DNA of 64,000 bases, taken from assembly GCF_026898115.1 (NCBI RefSeq), contig NZ_CP114036.1, forward strand, positions 9,356,001-9,420,000. The letters are read 5' to 3'. The notes under the pieces were generated by a model that saw nothing but the letters and a program-made list of their open reading frames with translations, searched no databases and was not told the DNA's origin. This DNA is from Streptomyces sp. S465 (lineage in GTDB: Bacteria > Actinomycetota > Actinomycetes > Streptomycetales > Streptomycetaceae). A program made the translations under genes and the position numbers. Shown one piece after another: positions 60,501 through 64,000 of the stretch (its first letter is position 1; each line of letters begins with the position of its first letter).

Positions 60501-63500
60501 ACCGGCGTTCTGGTGGCGGGCGCGGCCGACGTCCCCGAGCAGGGCCTCGGGGTATGGCCACCCGAGGGCGCGGAGCCGGTCGATATCGCCGACGCGTACG
60601 AACGCCTCGCGAGCCGCGGCTATGGCTACGGCCCGGTGTTCCGGGGCCTGCGCGCGGTGTGGCGGACGGGCGGCGGCGAGTTCTTCGCCGAGCTGGCGCT
60701 CCCGGAGGGCACGCAGCCTCCGTCGACCGCGTTCGGTATGCACCCGGCGCTGCTGGATGCCGCTCTGCACGCCGTGCTGCTCGACACCGGGAGCGATGAG
60801 CTGCTGGTGCCGTTCGCGTGGACCGGGGTACGGCTGCACGCGGTCGGCGCCTCCGCGCTGCGCGTACGGCTGACGCCCGGTGCGGCGGGCAACGTGGCGA
60901 TGGCGGCGTTCGACGAGGCCGGAGCGCCGGTCTTCGCCGCCGAGGCCGTGACCATGCGGGCAGCCGTGGCGGAGCAGTTCTCGGGCGCGGCCACCGCCGT
61001 GCGGCAGTCGCTGTTCGACGTTCAGTGGATATCCCTGCCCCCGTCCGAGCGCAGGCCGGTGGAGTGGGCCGAGCTGGGTCCCGACTACGACCTGGATGCG
61101 CTGGTCACCGCCGGTACGGTGCCGGAACTCGTAGTCGCCCCGGTCGAGTCCGGCGGTGAGGTGCACGCGCGCCTCGGCGCGGTGCTGCGGCTGATCCAGC
61201 TGTTCGTGGAGGCCCCGGAGCTGGTCGACGCCCGGCTCGTACTCGTCACTCGGCACGCTGTGCCGGTGGTCGCCGGCGACGAGCCCGATCCGGTGACGGC
61301 GGCGGTGTGGGGTCTGGTGCGTTCGGCGCAGGCGGAGCACCCTGGCCGGCTGCTGATCGTGGATGTGGACGCGGATGTGGACGCGGGTGGCGTGGCGGAT
61401 GTTGTGTCCGTGGTGGTGGGGTGTGGTGAGCCGCAGGTGGCGGTGCGTGGGGACCGGTTGCTCGTGCCGCGTCTGGTGCGGTCTGCCGTGTCTGGTCTGG
61501 TGCCGCCTGTGGGTGTGCCGTGGCGTTTGGAGGTGGGTGCGCGCGGGACGTTGGAGAGTCTGGCGTTGGTGCCTGCTCCGTATGTGGCGGAGGAGTTGGC
61601 GCCGGGGGATGTGCGGGTGGCGATGCGTGCGGGCGGTGTGAACTTCCGGGATGTTCTCAATGCGTTGGGCATGTATCCGGGGGATGCGGGTGCGCTGGGT
61701 AATGAGGGTGCGGGTGTGGTGCTGGCTGTCGGCTCGGACGTGGTCGGGGTGGGTGTCGGGGACCGGGTGATGGGTCTTTTCCCGCGTGGTGGGCTGGGTC
61801 CGGTGGCGGTGACTGATCATCGTCTTGTGGTGCGGGTTCCGCGGGGGTGGTCGTTCGCGGAGGCGGCGGCGGTGCCGACGGTGTTCTTGACCGCGGTGTA
61901 TGGGCTGGTGGATCTGGCCGGTCTGCGGGCGGGTGAGTCGGTGCTGGTTCATGCGGGTGCTGGTGGTGTGGGTATGGCGGCGGTGCAGCTGGCGCGGTAT
62001 CTGGGGGCGGAGGTGTATGCCACGGCGAGTCCTGGTAAGTGGGGTGTGCTGCGGGGGTTGGGTCTGGATGATGCGCATATTGCGTCGTCGCGGACGCTGG
62101 AGTTCGCTGAGAAGTTTCCTGCTGGTATCGATGTGGTGCTCAATTCCCTGGCGGGGGAGTTCGTGGACGCGTCGGTGGGGTTGTTGGCCGAGGGTGGCCG
62201 GTTCGTGGAGATGGGCAAGACCGATATCCGCGACGCGGCGACCATGCCGGTGTCGTACCAGGCCTTCGACCTGTTCGATGTCAGCCCCGGGCGGCTGCGG
62301 GAAATGCTGGCCGATCTCGTGGAGTGGTTCGACCGGGGTGAGTTGGGCCGGTTGCCGGTACGGGCGTGGGATGTCCGGGAGGCCGCGGAGGCGTTCCGGT
62401 TCATCAGCCAGGCGCGGCACGTCGGCAAGGTGGTGCTGACGATCCCGCGGGAGCTGGATTCGCGGGGTACCGTTTTGGTCACTGGGGCGAGTGGCACCCT
62501 GGGTGGGCTGGTGGCCGAGCGGCTGGTCACCGAGCACGGCGCCCGGCATCTGCTGCTGGTCAGCCGGCGCGGCGTGGACGCGGCCGTTGTCGGGAGGCTG
62601 ACGGAGCTGGGCGCGACGGTGCGGGTGGCGGCCTGCGACGTGGCCGACCGCGACGCGCTGGCGGAGGTGCTGGCGGAGATCCCGGCCGCGCATCCGCTCA
62701 CCGGCGTGGTCCATACGGCCGGTGTGCTGGACGACGGTGTCATCGGCTCGCTCACGCAGGAGCGGCTGGACACGGTGCTGCGCCCGAAGGCGGACGCGGT
62801 CGTCAACCTGCACGAGCTGACGGCGGACGAAGACCTCGCCGCCTTCGTCCTGTTCTCCTCGATCGCCGGCGTGATGGGTACGGCGGGGCAGGCCAACTAC
62901 GCGGCGGCCAACGCCTACCTCGACGCGTTCGCCGCGCGCCGCCACGCCCGCGGCCTGGCCGGGGCCTCGCTCGACTGGGGCCTGTGGGGGCAGACCAGCG
63001 GGATGGCCGGAGGACTGGACGCCGCCGACCGCGACCGGTGGGCGCGCCTCGGTGTGCTGCCGATCGACACCGAGCACGGCATGGCCCTGTTCGACGCGGC
63101 GCTGGACAGCGCCCGTCCCACGCTGATCCCGATGCGGCTGAACCCCGCGAAGATCGACGCCGCCGCCGGGGTCCCGCCGCTGCTCCAGCAACTGGCCAGG
63201 ACCGCGCCGCGGCGTACCGCGCGGACCCGCCCGGCGGGGCGCGGCTCCCTGCTCGACCGGCTCGCCGCCGCCACGGAGGCCGACCGGCACCACATCCTGC
63301 TCCAGCTCATCCGCGGCGAGGTGGCCACCGTCCTGGGCCACACCAGCGGCGACGGCATTCCCGCCGAGCGCACCTTCCACGACCTGGGCCTGGACTCGCT
63401 GACGGCTGTCGAGTTCCGCAACCGGCTGATGACCGCCACCGGGCTGCGGCTGCCGACCACCGTGGTGTTCGACTACCCGAACCTCGCCGCGATGGCCGAC

Positions 63501-64000
63501 TACCTGCTGGGGGAGTTGCTCGGGACGGTGGCCCCCGCGCGGGAGGCGGCCTCCGTGACGGCCGCCACCGACGAGGACGCGGTGGCGATCGTGGGCATGG
63601 CCTGCCGCTTCCCCGGCGGCGTCGAGAGCCCCGACGACCTGTGGCATCTGGTGTCCGGCGGCGAGGACGCGATCGGCGCGTTCCCGACGGACCGCGGCTG
63701 GGACCTGGACGGCCTCTTCGACGCGGACCTGAGCCGGTCCGGCACGATGTACGCCCGCGACGGCGGGTTCCTCGCCGACGCGGGTGGGTTCGACGCCGGC
63801 TTCTTCGGCATCAGCCCGCGTGAGGCGACCGCGATGGACCCGCAGCAGCGGCTGCTGCTGGAAACCTCCTGGGAAGCCGTCGAGAGCGCGGGCATCGACC
63901 CCACTGCCCTGCGCGGCGGCGACATCGGCGTGTTCGTCGGCGCCATCGCCCAGGAGTACGGGCCCCGCCTGCACGAGGGCGGAGAGGGCGCCGACGGGCA
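54513..64000 (+). CDS. Modular type I polyketide synthase C: KSQ loading module, fully reducing module 1, start of module 2 (cut by window end)
   Basis: At least 3162 residues; the 3' end is beyond the window. Loading: KS with Gln for Cys (VDAAQASSLV; 17-425), AT with GHSFGE and an IAAH specificity motif (525-815), ACP (GFDSARSVQL; 897-975). Module 1: KS (DTACSSS; 993-1416), AT with GHSRGE and FAFH (1517-1809), DH with HVIGGSVLLP and HPALLDAALH (1880-2150), ER with GVNFRDVLNALGMYPG and HAGAGGVGMAAVQLA (2340-2642), KR with GASGTLG, LDD and QANYAAAN (2651-2830), ACP (GLDSLTAVEF; 2927-2999). Module 2 KS begins near residue 3025. There is no N-terminal docking helix, so C initiates its own chain. 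ATG 54513 follows GGGAG. Codon choice shifts to GTG/GGT-rich between about 57960 and 62450. Confidence 0.95.
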   Translation, partial: MPTHTTGPVTGGEADDTEIAVIGASCRVPSASRPAEFWRLLTEGTDAVSPWPAERGPGRSWRGGFLDRVDEFDAAFFGVAPDEAAAMDPQQRLALELAWEAMEDAGLRDDQLRSSRTGVFVGVMEDDYAALSAAADDGPHTFTGLHRAIIANRLSWTLGLTGPSFAVDAAQASSLVAVHLACESLRRGESTLALAGGVNLILSPRGMETAAGLGALSVSGRCAVFDESADGFVRGEGGAFVLLKPLARAVADGDPIYCVIRGSAVNNDGGGERLTDPDVHGQQDVLRRAYADARTAPETVQYVELHGTGTPVGDPVEAAALSAVLAQGGPGRLPLAVGSAKTNIGHLEAAAGIVGLLKAALALRHRRLPPNLHFRTPNPDIPLEQLNLRVQTELAAWPRPDETLVAGVSSFGIGGTNCHVVLGEGPYTGRPPAPERTPAPLGRDLPWILSARSARALGAQTRQLRAHLEEHPDLDAADVGLSLAANRSVFEHRTVLLGADRAELTAALDGGPAADAVSGTAKPGGTAFLFPGQGAQHIGMCRELYRTHPVFAEALDEVCAQFEPRLRDVLFADPDSDDAAVLHQTRYTQPATFAVEVALYRLLTSWGVTPDVVIGHSFGEIAAAHVSGVLSLADAATLVAARGELMQALPDGGAMYVVEATEEEAAEALTGIDDVSIAVINGPTQLVLSGTGETVARIAEDFRARGRRTTRLRVSIAAHSPLMEPILADFADVARGLSYAPPTLPVISNVTGRVATADQLCSPDYWVDHVRATVRFHDGVAALRAQGATRFLELGPDAVLTPVIEPAESELAVSLLHRDQPEPRTLLRGLAEAFVAGVGVDWTVAFADTGAHLVDLPTYAFQRERYWVGEEPTGAAAPVVADDHVSSATLALRERLLEQPEGFLAQWLAAHLAALDGPEHAEGRTTFRDLGFDSARSVQLRNRLASATGLRLPSSLLFDYPTPDALVDYLRDRILGVLPAEETVTRRTAVDGDPIAIVGMACRLPGGIASPQQLWQAVADGVDATAEFPTDRGWNLAALYDPDQDRVGTSYVRRGGFLDTAGEFDAEFFGISPREAIAMDPQQRLLLETSWEAVERAGIRPDTLRGGRVGVFVGATSMEYGPRLHEPVEGTDGLRLTGSTSSVASGRVAYTFGFEGPAVTVDTACSSSLVALHLAAQAVRNGECDLALAGGVTVMSTPGMFVEFSRQRGLAADGRCKSFSDDADGTGWSEGVGLLVVERLSDARRNGHQVLAVVRGSAVNQDGASNGLTAPNGPSQQRVIRQALASGRLGPGDVDVVEAHGTGTTLGDPIEAEALLATYGQGRPEDRPLWLGSVKSNIGHAQAAAGVTGVIKMVMAMRQGVLPRTLHVGEPSRHVDWSAGAVSLLTEERAWPEVDRPRRAAVSSFGISGTNAHVIVEQAPAEARPALEPAGDGLVPWVVSAKSVSALGEQAGRLADVASGLRPVDVGFSLATGRASFEHRVVVLGRDRERLVDGLVAVAGERSAAGVVRGTGVSGGPVFVFSGEGAQWVGMARGLLEGSPVFAGRMAECAAALEPYVDWSLLAVVRGEEGAPCLERVDVGQPVLFAVMVSLAAVWESYGVRPSAVVGHSRGEIAAACVAGALSLADAARLVVARGRLLVGARGAGAMVSVALSAERVGERLSGGLEIAAVNGPASVVVAGDPAEVAAFAEACERDGIRVRQVSDAFAFHTSQMEAIGEELAAAVAGLSPRASEVPLYSTVTGELLDTATMDAGYWRRNLREPVCFEAAVRALLGAGHGLFIEVSPHPVLTGAVEQTAEAVDAPVVALGTLRRDEDDRARLLTSLAQAHVHGADVDWAVWFEGLGARRVELPTYAFQRRRYWLETGHSSADAAGLGLESAGHPLLGAVVVPASQDGVVLTGRLSSYTHPWLADHVIGGSVLLPGTAFVELALRAGDEVGCGLLEELTLEQPLVLSGDRSVAVQVTVEAPDETGRRTVVVHSRPQGAGETDEPMTQHATGVLVAGAADVPEQGLGVWPPEGAEPVDIADAYERLASRGYGYGPVFRGLRAVWRTGGGEFFAELALPEGTQPPSTAFGMHPALLDAALHAVLLDTGSDELLVPFAWTGVRLHAVGASALRVRLTPGAAGNVAMAAFDEAGAPVFAAEAVTMRAAVAEQFSGAATAVRQSLFDVQWISLPPSERRPVEWAELGPDYDLDALVTAGTVPELVVAPVESGGEVHARLGAVLRLIQLFVEAPELVDARLVLVTRHAVPVVAGDEPDPVTAAVWGLVRSAQAEHPGRLLIVDVDADVDAGGVADVVSVVVGCGEPQVAVRGDRLLVPRLVRSAVSGLVPPVGVPWRLEVGARGTLESLALVPAPYVAEELAPGDVRVAMRAGGVNFRDVLNALGMYPGDAGALGNEGAGVVLAVGSDVVGVGVGDRVMGLFPRGGLGPVAVTDHRLVVRVPRGWSFAEAAAVPTVFLTAVYGLVDLAGLRAGESVLVHAGAGGVGMAAVQLARYLGAEVYATASPGKWGVLRGLGLDDAHIASSRTLEFAEKFPAGIDVVLNSLAGEFVDASVGLLAEGGRFVEMGKTDIRDAATMPVSYQAFDLFDVSPGRLREMLADLVEWFDRGELGRLPVRAWDVREAAEAFRFISQARHVGKVVLTIPRELDSRGTVLVTGASGTLGGLVAERLVTEHGARHLLLVSRRGVDAAVVGRLTELGATVRVAACDVADRDALAEVLAEIPAAHPLTGVVHTAGVLDDGVIGSLTQERLDTVLRPKADAVVNLHELTADEDLAAFVLFSSIAGVMGTAGQANYAAANAYLDAFAARRHARGLAGASLDWGLWGQTSGMAGGLDAADRDRWARLGVLPIDTEHGMALFDAALDSARPTLIPMRLNPAKIDAAAGVPPLLQQLARTAPRRTARTRPAGRGSLLDRLAAATEADRHHILLQLIRGEVATVLGHTSGDGIPAERTFHDLGLDSLTAVEFRNRLMTATGLRLPTTVVFDYPNLAAMADYLLGELLGTVAPAREAASVTAATDEDAVAIVGMACRFPGGVESPDDLWHLVSGGEDAIGAFPTDRGWDLDGLFDADLSRSGTMYARDGGFLADAGGFDAGFFGISPREATAMDPQQRLLLETSWEAVESAGIDPTALRGGDIGVFVGAIAQEYGPRLHEGGEGADG

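Noticed and set aside
1..64000. tRNA or rRNA genes, CRISPR arrays, replication origin, complete insertion sequence
   Set aside because: Looked for by eye on both strands; nothing with the required cloverleaf, repeat array, iterons or paired terminal repeats was seen.

Overview
The window is very GC-rich, with strong G/C bias at third codon positions, frequent GTG starts, ATGA/GTGA gene overlaps and rare TTA codons. Together with modular polyketide synthases, SARP and LAL regulators, this points to a Streptomyces or close actinomycete chromosome. No rRNA, tRNA or CRISPR array was seen.

Layout. (1) 1-6 kb: a MaoC-type hydratase/transporter pair with a promoter-operator, an MFS porter, a 2H phosphoesterase and a membrane-anchored Mrr-like nuclease, mixed with decayed pieces (IS transposase, MmyB-type regulator, unknown). 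(2) 6-9.9 kb, minus strand: a compact cassette of APS kinase, SAM methyltransferase, MFS exporter and sulfotransferase; two of the genes carry TTA codons. (3) 10.6-12.4 kb: an Rrf2 regulator, a short-chain dehydrogenase and a SnoaL-like protein, with the same inverted-repeat operator in front of the regulator and of the dehydrogenase. (4) 12.6-24.6 kb: left arm of a biosynthetic cluster: P450 remnant, fatty-acid desaturase, P450/ferredoxin/SnoaL operon, two overlapping LAL regulators, and a flavin reductase divergent from a flavin monooxygenase. (5) 24.8-49.4 kb: core. A class III aminotransferase and a crotonyl-CoA carboxylase/reductase are divergent from two polyketide synthase genes (A and B), an MIO-type ammonia-lyase and a CoA ligase. 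(6) 49.4-53.4 kb: two overlapping SARP genes; the 3' end of the larger one is tandemly duplicated. (7) 54.5 kb to the end: a third polyketide synthase (C), cut off by the window.

How it may work. Synthase A is KSQ-AT-ACP / KS-AT-DH-KR-ACP / KS-AT-ACP, and B is KS-AT-(broken DH)-KR-ACP-thioester reductase. A+B therefore look like a complete short assembly line that releases an aldehyde, which the aminotransferase could convert to an amine that closes to a cyclic imine. The carboxylase/reductase would supply a branched extender, probably to module 1 of A or to synthase C, whose AT motifs are non-canonical. Synthase C starts with its own KSQ loading module, so two independent chains are initiated here. 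The lyase/CoA ligase pair would make an aryl-acryloyl-CoA that neither loading module appears to need. Control probably involves a TTA-containing SARP, a large SARP-ATPase and two LAL proteins with Arg in place of the Walker A Lys. Function statements come from reading motifs and order; no database search was run.
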